Counted from the stretch's first letter, positions 1 to 8,284 are shown. The stretch: 60,928 nt of DNA from Clostridiales bacterium (GCA_017617935.1 JAFZVF010000100.1:1-60928); one strand, 5' to 3'. Translations and numbers: made by a program. The notes: a model not told the origin generated them from the letters alone.

Positions 1-1
1 G

Positions 2-244
2 CTCAGTTCGTTCATCATAACCTCGAAGGTGCTCTACAAGATAGGCGCACAGGCGTTCTATAAGGATACGAAGCTCAAGACCATCTACATCAAGAACACT
101 ACCAAACTGACCAAGAGCGGCGTCAAGAAGTCTCTCAAGGGTTCCTCGGTCAAGACCGTAAAGGTCAAGAAGTCGAAGATATGGAAGTACAAGAAGTTCT
201 TCAAGAAGTCGAATTCCGGCAAGAAGGTCAAGGTCAAGAAGTAG
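2..244 (+). CDS. C-terminal end of a BspA-type leucine-rich-repeat surface protein (5' partial)
   Basis: The reading frame is open from base 2 to a TAG at 242-244, so the gene starts before the window. The visible 80 residues hold the end of an LRR_5-type repeat (KIGAQAFYKDTKLKTIYIKN) and then a very basic tail, ending KKSNSGKKVKVKK. That layout, a last repeat followed by 'KVKKSKIWKYKKFFKK', is typical of the C-terminus of BspA-like Treponema/Clostridia LRR proteins, which are usually secreted and bind host or plant polymers. The N-terminal signal peptide and repeat number cannot be judged here. The family call is good; the ligand is unknown. Confidence 0.7.
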   Translation, partial: LSSFIITSKVLYKIGAQAFYKDTKLKTIYIKNTTKLTKSGVKKSLKGSSVKTVKVKKSKIWKYKKFFKKSNSGKKVKVKK

Positions 245-305
245 TCAAAATTCTTTTAAAAATTTACAATTTGTGCCTTTAAAATGCCGTCTTCGCCCCC
301 TATAG

Positions 306-322
306 TTAAACTATCAGTTTAA
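306..322. promoter_or_regulatory. Inverted repeat upstream of pap
   Basis: TTAAACT-ATC-AGTTTAA is a perfect 7-bp inverted repeat with a 3-nt centre, 18 nt before the pap start codon and just upstream of its GGGAGGGAAG ribosome site. It could be an operator or a small 5'UTR hairpin. No clear -35/-10 pair was recognised in the 96-nt gap. Confidence 0.3.
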
Positions 323-340
323 TTAAGGGAGGGAAGATCC

Positions 341-1819
341 ATGCTCAAGAATATGGTTAAAGCGCAAAAGCCTGCGGATGAAGAATTTACGGCAAGACTT
401 GCGGATGAGAGAGCGAAGCTTTTCGCAAGCCAGATGAAGATAAAAGATGCGGGTCTTCCCGTGATGGTCATCTTTGAAGGGTGGGGCGCGGCCGGAAAAG
501 GAAGCGTCCTGGGAAAGATCATCAAGAACATCGATCCGAGGTTCTTCAAGGTTAAGACCTATCCTGCTCCGACCGCGGAAGACAAGAGATATCCGTTCCT
601 TTACAGATACATGAAGGACATTCCCGAGAAGGGAAAGTTCGTGTTCTACGACACCTATTGGATGGAGGAGATTACGGACGCCAGGATAGCCGGTACGATG
701 GACGACAAGGAGTATGACGAGAAGATCGACTCGATCACAAGGACCGAAAGGTCACTCGTTGACAACGGTTATCTTGTAATGAAGTTCTTCTTCCAGATCG
801 GCAAGAAGGAGCAGAAGCGAAGGCTCGACCTTTTGCTGTCCGACAAGGACACGAAGTGGCGTGTCGACAAGAACGACCTGCATGAGAACAAGCATTACGA
901 CGAGAGCCTTGAGGTCTACGACAAGTACCTGAAGGACACCAACAGCCCGACTGCCCCATGGTACATAATTGACGCAAAGGACAAGAAGCTAGCTGAACTC
1001 CAGGTGCTGGAATTCCTGAACCAGGGTATTGATACTGCGCTCAAGAACAAGGACCTTGCGGCGCCGATTCTGCAGAACACGTTCCCGCTTAAGAAGACGC
1101 CGTTCCTCAAGGATGTTGATCTGAAGGGTAAGACCCTGACGGACGAGGAATACGACAAGAAGCTGGACGAACTGCAGGACGAGCTAAGCCAGCTCCACTA
1201 CAAGCTCTATAGAAAGAAGATCCCCGTCATAATCGCATATGAGGGCTGGGACGCCGCGGGCAAGGGCGGCAACATCAAGAGGATTACCGGAGCTTTGGAT
1301 CCGAGGGGCTTCGAAGTCCAGCCGATCGCAAGCCCCGAGCCGCACGAGAAGGCGAGACACTTCCTCTGGAGGTTCTGGACGAGGCTTCCGAGGACCGGCC
1401 ACATTGCGATCTTTGACCGTACCTGGTACGGCCGCGTCATGGTCGAAAGGATCGAAGGCTTCTGCAGCGAGAACGATTGGCAGCGCGCGTATAACGAGAT
1501 CAACGAGTTTGAAAAGGAACTCACGGACTGGGGCGCGGTGGTCATCAAGTTCTGGGTCCAGATCGACAAACGTACGCAGCTCAAGCGTTTCAAGGAACGC
1601 CAAGCCACGCCCGAGAAGCAGTGGAAGATCACTGATGAGGACTGGCGCAACCGCGAGAAGTGGAACCAGTACGAGCAGGCGATCGACGAGATGATCCAGA
1701 AAACGTCGACCGAATTCGCCCCTTGGTACGTCCTCGAATCCGTCGACAAGAAGTATGCGAGGATCAAGGCTCTTGAAATTGTGGTTGAGCAACTCAAAAA
1801 AGCTTGCGAATCTAAGTAA
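341..1819 (+). CDS. pap: Polyphosphate:AMP phosphotransferase, two PPK2 domains
   Basis: This cytoplasmic enzyme should transfer phosphate from polyphosphate to AMP (class II PPK2), recycling AMP to ADP. It has 492 residues with two PPK2 domains, as in Acinetobacter Pap. Domain 1 carries the Walker A EGWGAAGKGS (residues 46-55) and domain 2 carries EGWDAAGKGG (301-310), followed by FDRTWYGRVMVERIEG. In double-domain members the C-terminal domain is normally the active one, and its motif here is the more canonical. The start is set by GGGAGGGAAG about 5 nt upstream of the ATG. It stands alone between the LRR gene and carD. A PPK2 that makes ATP from ADP is less likely given the tandem domains. 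Confidence 0.9.
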   Translation: MLKNMVKAQKPADEEFTARLADERAKLFASQMKIKDAGLPVMVIFEGWGAAGKGSVLGKIIKNIDPRFFKVKTYPAPTAEDKRYPFLYRYMKDIPEKGKFVFYDTYWMEEITDARIAGTMDDKEYDEKIDSITRTERSLVDNGYLVMKFFFQIGKKEQKRRLDLLLSDKDTKWRVDKNDLHENKHYDESLEVYDKYLKDTNSPTAPWYIIDAKDKKLAELQVLEFLNQGIDTALKNKDLAAPILQNTFPLKKTPFLKDVDLKGKTLTDEEYDKKLDELQDELSQLHYKLYRKKIPVIIAYEGWDAAGKGGNIKRITGALDPRGFEVQPIASPEPHEKARHFLWRFWTRLPRTGHIAIFDRTWYGRVMVERIEGFCSENDWQRAYNEINEFEKELTDWGAVVIKFWVQIDKRTQLKRFKERQATPEKQWKITDEDWRNREKWNQYEQAIDEMIQKTSTEFAPWYVLESVDKKYARIKALEIVVEQLKKACESK

Positions 1820-1855
1820 ACAAACGGTCCCGAAGGACCAGAACGTCAACAGAAT

Positions 1856-1902
1856 AATGATGCCCGGGGCGTTTTTTTGTCAAAATGCCAACGGGCATTA
1901 TT
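1856..1902 (+). terminator. Possible terminator after pap
   Basis: AATGATGCCC (1856-1865) can pair with GGGCATTATT (1893-1902) with one G-T wobble. The loop is long (27 nt) and the tract after it is TATTTATTT. A smaller GGTCC-CGAA-GGACC hairpin lies at 1826-1839 without a T run. Termination here is plausible but weakly supported. Confidence 0.3.
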
Positions 1903-2006
1903 TATTTACCGTGTTACAATAAAAATTAGTTATTATACCCCTCTTTTTCGAATTTACAAATAGTTTTTTCTGAAATTATCAAAAAAATATAAGAAAGGTG
2001 GTCTAT

Positions 2007-2528
2007 ATGGGCTTCAAGGTTGGAGACAACATTGTCTATGCAGGAAGTGGCGTTTGCCAGATCGACGCGATCAAAGATATCAGCTTTTTCAAAGAGAAAC
2101 CGCAGAAATATTACGTCTTGAAGCCTCTTTTCGTGAGACAGTCGCAGGTCGTATACGTGCCCTTTGAGAATCAGGCGCAGGTCGACAGGATCCGCCCCGT
2201 GCTCTCCAAGAAGGAAGCGATCGCCCTTATAGACAAGCTCCCCTATGACAAGCTCGAATGGATCGAGGACAGGAATGACCGCAAGGACGCGTTTGCGGAC
2301 ATCATCGTAAACGGTTCACGAGAGGACATCATGAGCATGATCTTCCTCATCAAGCGTCATGCCAAGAAACTGTCCGGAGAGGGCAAGCATCTCAATGCCC
2401 AGGACGAGAGGGCGCTTAATGACGCAAAGGTCAGGATGAACAACGAGATCGCTTTGGCTTTGGACATCGAACCGGAGAACGTAGTCGAGCTCATTCATGA
2501 GAAAACGGGCGAGGTCGATTTCGCCTGA
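2007..2528 (+). CDS. carD: CarD/CdnL-family RNA polymerase-binding regulator
   Basis: The 173-residue product begins MGFKVGDNIVYAGSGVCQID, which is the RNA-polymerase-interacting (RID, TRCF-like) Tudor fold of CarD/CdnL proteins; the C-terminal helical half would contact promoter DNA upstream of the -10. CarD proteins bind the RNAP beta subunit and stabilise open complexes, often at rRNA and growth-related promoters. The ATG at 2007 is preferred over an in-frame GTG at 1998 because AAAGGTGG lies 5-6 nt before the ATG. It is monocistronic; the next promoter starts 5 nt after its stop codon. Family confidence is high, target genes unknown. Confidence 0.88.
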   Translation: MGFKVGDNIVYAGSGVCQIDAIKDISFFKEKPQKYYVLKPLFVRQSQVVYVPFENQAQVDRIRPVLSKKEAIALIDKLPYDKLEWIEDRNDRKDAFADIIVNGSREDIMSMIFLIKRHAKKLSGEGKHLNAQDERALNDAKVRMNNEIALALDIEPENVVELIHEKTGEVDFA

Positions 2529-2532
2529 CACC

Positions 2533-2562
2533 TTGACAATGCCTTTGCATGTGTGATTTAAT
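2533..2562 (+). promoter_or_regulatory. Promoter of the aroF leader/attenuator
   Basis: A consensus -35 TTGACA (2533-2538) is followed after 18 nt by an extended -10, TGA-TTTAAT (hexamer 2557-2562). Transcription should start near 2569, giving a leader of about 205 nt before aroF. Confidence 0.75.
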
Positions 2563-2594
2563 GACCGCAGTTTTTCATAAGGAGATCAGCTCAA

Positions 2595-2657
2595 GTGAAG
2601 ACTGCGGTTTTCTATTTTGCGTTTAACTATTATTACTACTTCGGAGATAATTGCTGA
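2595..2657 (+). CDS. Phe/Tyr-rich leader peptide of the aroF attenuator (20 aa)
   Basis: A GTG-started 20-codon ORF follows an AAGGAG ribosome site (2579-2584, 10-nt spacing). It encodes MKTAV-FYFAF-NYYYY-FGDNC: four Phe and five Tyr, with YYYYF as an uninterrupted block at 2628-2642. It ends at TGA 2655-2657, 47 nt before an intrinsic terminator. This is the hallmark of ribosome-mediated transcription attenuation, in which shortage of charged tRNA-Tyr or tRNA-Phe stalls the ribosome and prevents termination. The downstream gene is DAHP synthase, the entry to Phe/Tyr synthesis, so sensor and target match. The peptide itself probably has no other job. Confidence 0.85.
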   Translation: MKTAVFYFAFNYYYYFGDNC

Positions 2658-2660
2658 AGC

Positions 2661-2729
2661 GGCTTTTGTTGCGCGAGAAAACCTTAATCGAATAAGTTAA
2701 GAATAAACGCTGCAAGGGTACGCAAAGCC
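2661..2729 (+). promoter_or_regulatory. Candidate antiterminator pairing in the aroF leader
   Basis: GGCTTT within 2661-2673 can pair with AAAGCC at 2724-2729, with GCG/CGC as an extension across a bulge; GCGGC (2659-2663) could alternatively pair with GCTGC (2709-2713). Either would compete with the terminator stem. A ribosome resting at the leader stop (2657) would cover roughly to 2669 and block this arm; one stalled on the Tyr block would leave it free. The pairing was found by eye and no energies were computed. Confidence 0.45.
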
Positions 2730-2744
2730 CGGGCAGCGTTTTTT
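2705..2744 (+). terminator. Intrinsic terminator of the aroF attenuator
   Basis: AAACGCTGC (2705-2713) pairs perfectly with GCAGCGTTT (2733-2741), an inner GGG/CCC adds to the stem, and the 3' arm runs into TTTTTT (2739-2744). It ends 29 nt before the aroF ATG, between leader peptide and gene, so it can only regulate read-through. Confidence 0.85.
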
Positions 2745-2773
2745 GGATTTAAAGACAAGAAGGAGAAAAGAAC

Positions 2774-3772
2774 ATGATTGCAGTACTTAAGAACACGGCT
2801 ACAAAGGAACAGATAGCAAACCTCGTCTCGTGGTTTGAGAACAAGGGACTCAAGGTCAACGAGTCCAAGGGTGAGTATTGCACCGTGTTGGGCCTTATCG
2901 GAGACACTTCGACGATAGACGTCAATCTTCTTCAGGGTCTGGACATAATCGAGAGCATTACGAGGGTTTCTGAGACCTTTAAAAAGGCGAACAGAAAATT
3001 CCATCCGGAAGACACGGTCGTCGACGTCAGCGGCGTAAAGATCGGCGGAGGCAATTTCGCCATCATCGCAGGCCCCTGTTCCGTTGAGAGCGAAGAGCAG
3101 ATCTTAAGCTGCGCAAGAGCCGTCAAGGAAGCGGGAGCGACGATCCTCAGAGGCGGCGCATTCAAGCCGAGGACTTCACCTTACGACTTCCAGGGACTTC
3201 ACGAAGAAGGCATCAGGCTCCTGCTTGAAGCCAAGAAGGAAACGGGCCTTCCCATCTGTTCCGAGATCATGAGCCCTGAGCAGCTCCCTGTTTTCGAGGA
3301 CGTAGACTTCCTCCAGGTCGGCGCACGCAACATGCAGAACTTTGATCTTCTCAAGGCACTCGGAAAGACCGGAAAGCCGGTCCTTTTGAAGCGCGGCCTT
3401 TCCGCCACGATCAAGGAGCTCCTTATGAGCGCCGAGTACATCATGAGCGAGGGCAACCCGAACGTCATCCTCTGCGAGCGCGGAATCAGGACATACGAGA
3501 CGTACACGAGGAACACTTTTGACGTAAGCGCCATCGCGGTACTCAAGCAGATCACGCACCTTCCCGTCGTCGGCGACCCTTCGCACGCAACGGGCAAGTC
3601 GAACCTCATCAAGCCGATGTCCATGGCGGCCGTCGTTTCAGGCGCGGACGCTCTCGAGATCGAAGTACACACGTGCCCTGAGAAGGCTCTTTCAGATGCC
3701 GCTCAGCAGCTCACTCCCGCCCAGTTCACTGAGGTCATGGACGCGATCGCAAAAGCAAGAAGCATTCTGTAA
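2774..3772 (+). CDS. aroF: 3-deoxy-7-phosphoheptulonate (DAHP) synthase, type I-beta
   Basis: This enzyme condenses PEP and erythrose 4-phosphate, the first step of the shikimate pathway. The 332 residues have a ferredoxin-like (ACT-like) regulatory domain at about 1-75, as in Thermotoga DAHP synthase, and a KDO8PS/DAHPS TIM barrel. Visible barrel motifs are [44 protein letters not shown] and GDPSHATG. The N-terminal domain is the place where Tyr or Phe binding usually inhibits this subfamily, so control may be both allosteric and by the upstream attenuator. AGAAGGAG precedes the ATG. A terminator hairpin separates it from tyrA, so it is probably made in excess over the downstream genes. Confidence 0.95.
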   Translation: MIAVLKNTATKEQIANLVSWFENKGLKVNESKGEYCTVLGLIGDTSTIDVNLLQGLDIIESITRVSETFKKANRKFHPEDTVVDVSGVKIGGGNFAIIAGPCSVESEEQILSCARAVKEAGATILRGGAFKPRTSPYDFQGLHEEGIRLLLEAKKETGLPICSEIMSPEQLPVFEDVDFLQVGARNMQNFDLLKALGKTGKPVLLKRGLSATIKELLMSAEYIMSEGNPNVILCERGIRTYETYTRNTFDVSAIAVLKQITHLPVVGDPSHATGKSNLIKPMSMAAVVSGADALEIEVHTCPEKALSDAAQQLTPAQFTEVMDAIAKARSIL

Positions 3773-3777
3773 TCCAT

Positions 3778-3805
3778 GACGCCGGAGATCCGGCGTCTTT
3801 TATTT
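3778..3805 (+). terminator. Intercistronic terminator between aroF and tyrA
   Basis: GACGCCGG-AGAT-CCGGCGTC is a perfect 8-bp GC-rich hairpin (3778-3797) followed by TTTTATTT. Only 20 nt separate it from the tyrA ATG, with no room for a full new promoter, so tyrA-aroC expression probably depends on read-through. Confidence 0.8.
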
Positions 3806-3825
3806 CGAAAAGGAAGTGTCATTAA

Positions 3826-4668
3826 ATGAACATAACGGTTGGCGTAGTAGGATTAGGTCTTATCGGAGCGTCTTTTGCCAAGGCGTACAAAGAGAATTCG
3901 GAATCAACGGTCTACGGTTGGAACCGTACGAACAGCGTTACCCAGATGGCCAAGATGCAGGGCGTCATCGACGACGAACTGACAGATGAGAACCTGGGCA
4001 AGTGCGACCTCGTCATCCTCTCGCTCTATCCTGAGGCGACCATCAACTGGATGGAAAAACACAAGGATCTTTTCAACAAGGATGGCATGGTCATCGACGC
4101 GTGCGGCACAAAGAGGCTCGTATGCGAAAAGGGTTTCAAGATCGCCCAAGAGGCAGGCTTCTTATTTGTAGGCTGCCACCCGATGGCTGGCACGAAATTC
4201 TCAGGCATGGCATACGCAAGAGCCGACATGTACAATGGCGCGCCCATGGTCGTCGTTCCGCCCGTTTTTGACGACATGTTCCTGCTCGACAGAGTTGAAA
4301 AGCTCCTTGAACCCTGCGGATTCGGAAGCTTCCATCTTGCGCATGCCGACGAGCATGACAAGATGATCGCCTTTACTTCGCAGATGGCGCATCTGGTCTC
4401 AAACGCATACATCAAGAGCCCTTCAGCAAGGAATCACAAGGGATTCTCCGCAGGCTCGTACAAGGACATGACAAGAGTCGCATGGCTCAATCCGACGATG
4501 TGGACGCAGCTGTTTTTGGAGAACAAGGACAATCTCATTTTCGAGATCGATCACCTTCAGGAAGAATTAGCAAAGTATAGAAAAGCTTTGGTAGAAGATG
4601 ATTTTGACGGCCTTAGGGACCTCCTTGAAGAGGGCAGGCAGATCAAAGAGGAGGTTGACGGAATATGA
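3826..4668 (+). CDS. tyrA: Prephenate dehydrogenase
   Basis: It oxidatively decarboxylates prephenate to 4-hydroxyphenylpyruvate, the tyrosine branch after chorismate mutase. The 280-residue protein begins with a Rossmann dinucleotide motif, GLGLIGASFAKA (from residue 9), and contains the family motif GCHPMAGTKFSG with a His near the active site. It is short and has no C-terminal ACT domain, so feedback control by Tyr through such a domain is not expected. Start: AAAAGGAAG before the ATG. Its last codons overlap aroB by 4 nt (ATGA), suggesting translational coupling. It lies downstream of the Tyr/Phe attenuator, fitting a tyrosine-supply role. Confidence 0.9.
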   Translation: MNITVGVVGLGLIGASFAKAYKENSESTVYGWNRTNSVTQMAKMQGVIDDELTDENLGKCDLVILSLYPEATINWMEKHKDLFNKDGMVIDACGTKRLVCEKGFKIAQEAGFLFVGCHPMAGTKFSGMAYARADMYNGAPMVVVPPVFDDMFLLDRVEKLLEPCGFGSFHLAHADEHDKMIAFTSQMAHLVSNAYIKSPSARNHKGFSAGSYKDMTRVAWLNPTMWTQLFLENKDNLIFEIDHLQEELAKYRKALVEDDFDGLRDLLEEGRQIKEEVDGI

Positions 4669-5732
4669 GGACGGTCCGTTTTCCCGCAGCTTCAAAAGAA
4701 TACGACGTGGTTATCGGAAACGGTGCAGTATCTGTGTTGGGTACTGAAGCAAAAAAGCTCTGCCCCGGTGCATTGAAGGCCTTGATCGTATCCGAGACGA
4801 ACGTTGCCCCGCTTTACCTGGACAGGGTCAAGAAGGAACTTGAATGTGCAGGGATCGAAGTTGTTGACTATGTCTTCGAGGCCGGCGAGAGGTCCAAGGG
4901 CATTGAAGCCATTGCCGAAATGTGGAACAAGATGGCCGAAGCGGGCTTTACGAGGACTGACTTCGTAGTTGGCCTGGGCGGTGGCGTAACCACCGACATG
5001 GCGGGCTTTGCGGCAGCGACCTTCCTCCGCGGAATAAGCGTGTTCCAGCTCCCGACTTCGCTTTTGGCAATGGTCGACGCTTCGATCGGAGGCAAGACCG
5101 GAATAGACATTGCCAAGGGCAAGAACCAGGTCGGCGCATTTTGGCAGCCGTCAATAGTAATAGAGGATATATCTTTTCTTAAGACGCTCCCTGACGAGGT
5201 CTTCACCGAGGGCATGGGAGAAGTAATAAAGCACGCGTTCATCGTTGACCCCGCGCTCCTTGAAAAGCTTGAAAAGGCAAACGGCAGCATAAGGGAAGAC
5301 GAAGAGCTCTTGGAAGAAATCGTCGCCATGAACGTCGCTGACAAGGCATCCGTCGTTAAAGAAGACGAGAACGATAACGGCAGGCGCCAGATCCTTAACT
5401 ACGGGCACACCATAGGACACGTGATCGAGCGCGACAGCGGTTACACAAAGCCTCACGGGATCTGCGTTGCAAAGGGAATGGGCATCATGATCGATGCGTG
5501 CGTAAGGGCAGGTTCCCTTGATGTTAACGTTGCAGAGAGAATGAAAAACCTCATGAAGCTCTATAAGCTTCCGGTCACGGATGACATTACGCCTGAAGCG
5601 ATCGTAGAAGGCGCGATGAATGACAAGAAGAAGCGAGGCGCGAACATTTCGGTTATACTTGTTAATAAGCTCGGGCAGGCCGAGATAAAGAAGATGTCAC
5701 CCGCAGAATTATTGAGGTTTCTTTCAAAATGA
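4665..5732 (+). CDS. aroB: 3-dehydroquinate synthase
   Basis: It converts DAHP to 3-dehydroquinate using NAD and a divalent metal. The 355 residues show the expected GLGGGVTTDMAGFAAATFLR, KTGIDIAKGKNQVGAF, a metal-site region NYGHTIGHVIE and KPHGICVAKGM. Length is normal for bacterial AroB. It overlaps tyrA and aroA by 4 nt each (ATGA), in a tyrA-aroB-aroA-aroC string that should be one mRNA. Confidence 0.95.
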   Translation: MRTVRFPAASKEYDVVIGNGAVSVLGTEAKKLCPGALKALIVSETNVAPLYLDRVKKELECAGIEVVDYVFEAGERSKGIEAIAEMWNKMAEAGFTRTDFVVGLGGGVTTDMAGFAAATFLRGISVFQLPTSLLAMVDASIGGKTGIDIAKGKNQVGAFWQPSIVIEDISFLKTLPDEVFTEGMGEVIKHAFIVDPALLEKLEKANGSIREDEELLEEIVAMNVADKASVVKEDENDNGRRQILNYGHTIGHVIERDSGYTKPHGICVAKGMGIMIDACVRAGSLDVNVAERMKNLMKLYKLPVTDDITPEAIVEGAMNDKKKRGANISVILVNKLGQAEIKKMSPAELLRFLSK

Positions 5733-6988
5733 GATTGGCATGCAAGAACCTGATGCTGGACCTTAAGGCTCCGCCGTCGAAATCGGCTTATCACAGGGAA
5801 CTTATCGTTAACTTCGTGCTGGGCGCAAGAGGCGCTTATCTCGACATAAAGAAGGATGACAACGACGACGTCATAGCAACGAAAAGGTGTCTTGCGGCAT
5901 TGTCGGCCGCTTCGGATACCGGTGATGATGACGTCATTCTTCCTGCAAACGAAAGCGGTTCGACTTTGCGTTTCGTGATCCCTCTGGCACTTGCCCTCAA
6001 GGGTTCGCCCGAGCGGAACATGGTCTTCACGACGAAGGGACGCCTTGTCGAGCGCCCGCTTGATGACCTCGCTGATTGCCTTGAGCCTTTCGGTGTTTCC
6101 ATCGAAAAGGATATTGAAAAACGTACGGTTACTGCCAGGGGATTCCTCATGGCGGGAGAATACACGATCGACGGAAGCGTTTCATCACAGTACATCTCGG
6201 GCCTTCTGATGGCCCTGTCCAATTTCAACAGACCCTCAAAGATAACCGTTACGGGAGAGATGTCTTCCGTACATTACATTGAACTCACTGTAGCGGTATT
6301 GAAGAAATACGGCGTGAAGATAACAAGAGACGGAAACGTCTTTAACGTTCCAGGGCGTTCCGGGGTTGATACTCCTTCAGGCAATTTCACAGTTGAAGGC
6401 GACTGGAGCAACGGCGCCTTCCTGCTTTGCCTCGGTTCTCTTATGAAGAACGGCGGAGCCATGATCACCGGTCTTGATCCGGAATCCGTCCAAGGAGACC
6501 GTGCGGTCATTGATTTCCTTGAGGATCTCGGCATCGAAGTCGATACGGAAGACGGCGCGGTCTCGGTCATGGGACCTGACGGCGAGCCGCCCGTTGACGA
6601 GCTCACGCGTGACTGCAACGACACGCCGGACATTGTTCCCTACATGGCGGTGACGGGTGCCTTCAAGGCAAAAAAGACATTGCTTACGGGTATCAGACGC
6701 CTTCGCGTAAAGGAGTCCGACAGAGCATCCGCGATATGCGAAATGCTCGCTGCCTGCGGAATAAAGACTGAATTGGAAGAGGACTCCATTACCGTTTATG
6801 GTGCGGTTAGGAGTGAGATTCCTGAAGAGATCTCGCTGACTTCTTCAAACGATCACCGCATGGCTATGGCGGCGGTGCTCTGCGCAGCGGGAACCGGAAG
6901 GAAGGTTGAGATAGACGATGTCTCCTGCCTTTCAAAATCCTTCCCTGAATTCATAAAGATAATCGAGAACGGGATGGCATTACCATGA
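5729..6988 (+). CDS. aroA: 5-enolpyruvylshikimate-3-phosphate synthase
   Basis: It adds the enolpyruvyl group of PEP to shikimate 3-phosphate. The 419 residues show PPSKSAYHR at the N-terminus, ESGSTLRF, SSQYISGLL, DWSNGAFLL, NDTPDIVPYMAV, LRVKESDRASAICEML and SSNDHRMAMAA, in the order of EPSP synthases. The active-site signature is ESGSTLRF rather than the Gram-negative NAGTAMRP, as in class II-like Firmicutes enzymes. Its start overlaps the aroB stop and its end overlaps the aroC start by 4 nt. MurA is excluded by the full set of shikimate-binding motifs and the context. Confidence 0.95.
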   Translation: MRLACKNLMLDLKAPPSKSAYHRELIVNFVLGARGAYLDIKKDDNDDVIATKRCLAALSAASDTGDDDVILPANESGSTLRFVIPLALALKGSPERNMVFTTKGRLVERPLDDLADCLEPFGVSIEKDIEKRTVTARGFLMAGEYTIDGSVSSQYISGLLMALSNFNRPSKITVTGEMSSVHYIELTVAVLKKYGVKITRDGNVFNVPGRSGVDTPSGNFTVEGDWSNGAFLLCLGSLMKNGGAMITGLDPESVQGDRAVIDFLEDLGIEVDTEDGAVSVMGPDGEPPVDELTRDCNDTPDIVPYMAVTGAFKAKKTLLTGIRRLRVKESDRASAICEMLAACGIKTELEEDSITVYGAVRSEIPEEISLTSSNDHRMAMAAVLCAAGTGRKVEIDDVSCLSKSFPEFIKIIENGMALP

Positions 6989-8076
6989 GCATGGACAGTA
7001 CATACATCGGAAGCAAACTCAAACTCATGATCTACGGCCAGTCTCACAGCGAGACTATCGGCGTGTATATCAATGGACTTCCCGAAGGCGTCAAGCCTGA
7101 TGAAGGGTTCATCAGTGAATTCATGGCCAGGAGGGCGCCTGGGAAAAACGCCTGGTCGACTCCGAGGAAAGAAGCTGACGAGGTGCATTTCGACTGCAAG
7201 GACGGAATGCTTCACGGATTCATCTACAATACGAATACCAAGCCCAAGGACTACGCTTCGATAATGAACTGCCCGAGGCCTTCCCACGCGGATTATACCG
7301 CTGGTATCCTCTATGGCGACGAAGCCGCGCATTCCGGCGGCGGTATCTTCTCCGGCAGAATGACCGCTCCTTTGTGCATCGCGGGCGCGATCTGTCTAAC
7401 GGAACTGAAGAAGATGGGGATAGAGATCCATGCCCATCTGAAGCAGGTCTTCGATGCTTTTGACGATTCGTATTTCGATCACGAACCCAGGGATGAGGCT
7501 TTCCTTGAGGCTCTGGCTGCTTGCGCAAGAAAGGATTTTCCCGCGATCTCAGATGAGGCTGCTGAGAAGATGAAGGCGAGAATTGAAGAGGCACGTATGG
7601 ACCAGGATTCCGTCGGAGGCGTCATAGAGTGCGTCATCTCAGGGCTCCCCGCAGGCATCGGAGGCCCGATCTTTGACGGCATTGAGGGAAAGATCTCGCA
7701 ATTGATCTTTGCGATACCTGCGGTCAAGGCGATCGAGTTCGGCGCGGGATATGACTGCACGGTCCTTAAGGGCTCTGAAAACAACGATGCGTTCTTCTTT
7801 GATGAAAGCAGCAAAGTCAGGCTCAAGACCAACCGCTGCGGCGGAATATTGGGCGGCATCAGTGTTGGAGAAGCGGCTCCGGTCGTCTTCGACTGCGCGT
7901 TAAAGCCGACGCCTTCAATCTCCAAAACGCAGGAAACCGTTGATCTTGCGGCGAAGAAGAATACTACGATCAGTATCGAAGGAAGACACGATCCTTGCGT
8001 TGCCCCGAGAGCGGTTCCTGTAGTTGAGGCAGCCGCGGCGATCGCGCTATACGACATGATCCTTTCAAGGTCGTAA
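6985..8076 (+). CDS. aroC: Chorismate synthase
   Basis: It makes chorismate from EPSP by a reduced-FMN-dependent trans elimination. The 363 residues contain the FMN/substrate signatures GQSHSETIGVYINGLPEG, HSGGGIFSGRMTAPLC, DSVGGVIECV, and GGILGGISVGE near the C-terminus. No fused flavin reductase is present, so it should be the monofunctional type. It is the last gene of the tyrA-aroB-aroA-aroC string; its first four bases overlap the aroA stop. Confidence 0.95.
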   Translation: MSMDSTYIGSKLKLMIYGQSHSETIGVYINGLPEGVKPDEGFISEFMARRAPGKNAWSTPRKEADEVHFDCKDGMLHGFIYNTNTKPKDYASIMNCPRPSHADYTAGILYGDEAAHSGGGIFSGRMTAPLCIAGAICLTELKKMGIEIHAHLKQVFDAFDDSYFDHEPRDEAFLEALAACARKDFPAISDEAAEKMKARIEEARMDQDSVGGVIECVISGLPAGIGGPIFDGIEGKISQLIFAIPAVKAIEFGAGYDCTVLKGSENNDAFFFDESSKVRLKTNRCGGILGGISVGEAAPVVFDCALKPTPSISKTQETVDLAAKKNTTISIEGRHDPCVAPRAVPVVEAAAAIALYDMILSRS

Positions 8077-8094
8077 AGACGAGTGCTCGTTTTT

Positions 8095-8200
8095 GTGCTG
8101 ATTTGAGCCCGAAAAGGTACAGATTTGGACAAAAGGATGGCGTTTTGCAAAATTCTGTGCCATTTAAGGCTTGAAAAGGTACAAAATTGAGCACAGCTGA
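8095..8200 (+). repeat. Degenerate direct repeat after aroC
   Basis: GAAAAGGTACAGATTTG (8111-8127) recurs as GAAAAGGTACAAAATTG (8173-8189), 62 nt later. The similarity extends about 20 nt upstream (TGTGC..ATTT..GC in both copies). The stretch 8077-8248 has no gene; a short ACGA-GTGC-TCGT-TTTT hairpin near 8080 could be a weak aroC terminator. Confidence 0.5.
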
Positions 8201-8244
8201 AAAAGAAGTCTGTCAAGGTGAAAAACTGATACTGGAGATGATAA

Positions 8245-8284
8245 AAAAGGCTGCCGCATTTGTTTGCGACAGCCCTTTCTTTTA
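8245..8284. terminator. Bidirectional terminator between aroC and the anti-sigma-like gene
   Basis: GGCTGcCGCA (8249-8258) pairs with TGCGaCAGCC (8265-8274) with one mismatch. The minus strand continues into TTTTTT and the plus strand into CTTTCTTTT, so the hairpin can end transcripts from both convergent sides, best for the minus strand. Confidence 0.8.

Noticed and set aside
2595..2657. T-box or trp-RNA-binding (TRAP) element before aroF
   Set aside because: No T-box sequence, specifier loop or GAG/UAG repeats are present; the leader ORF explains the terminator better.
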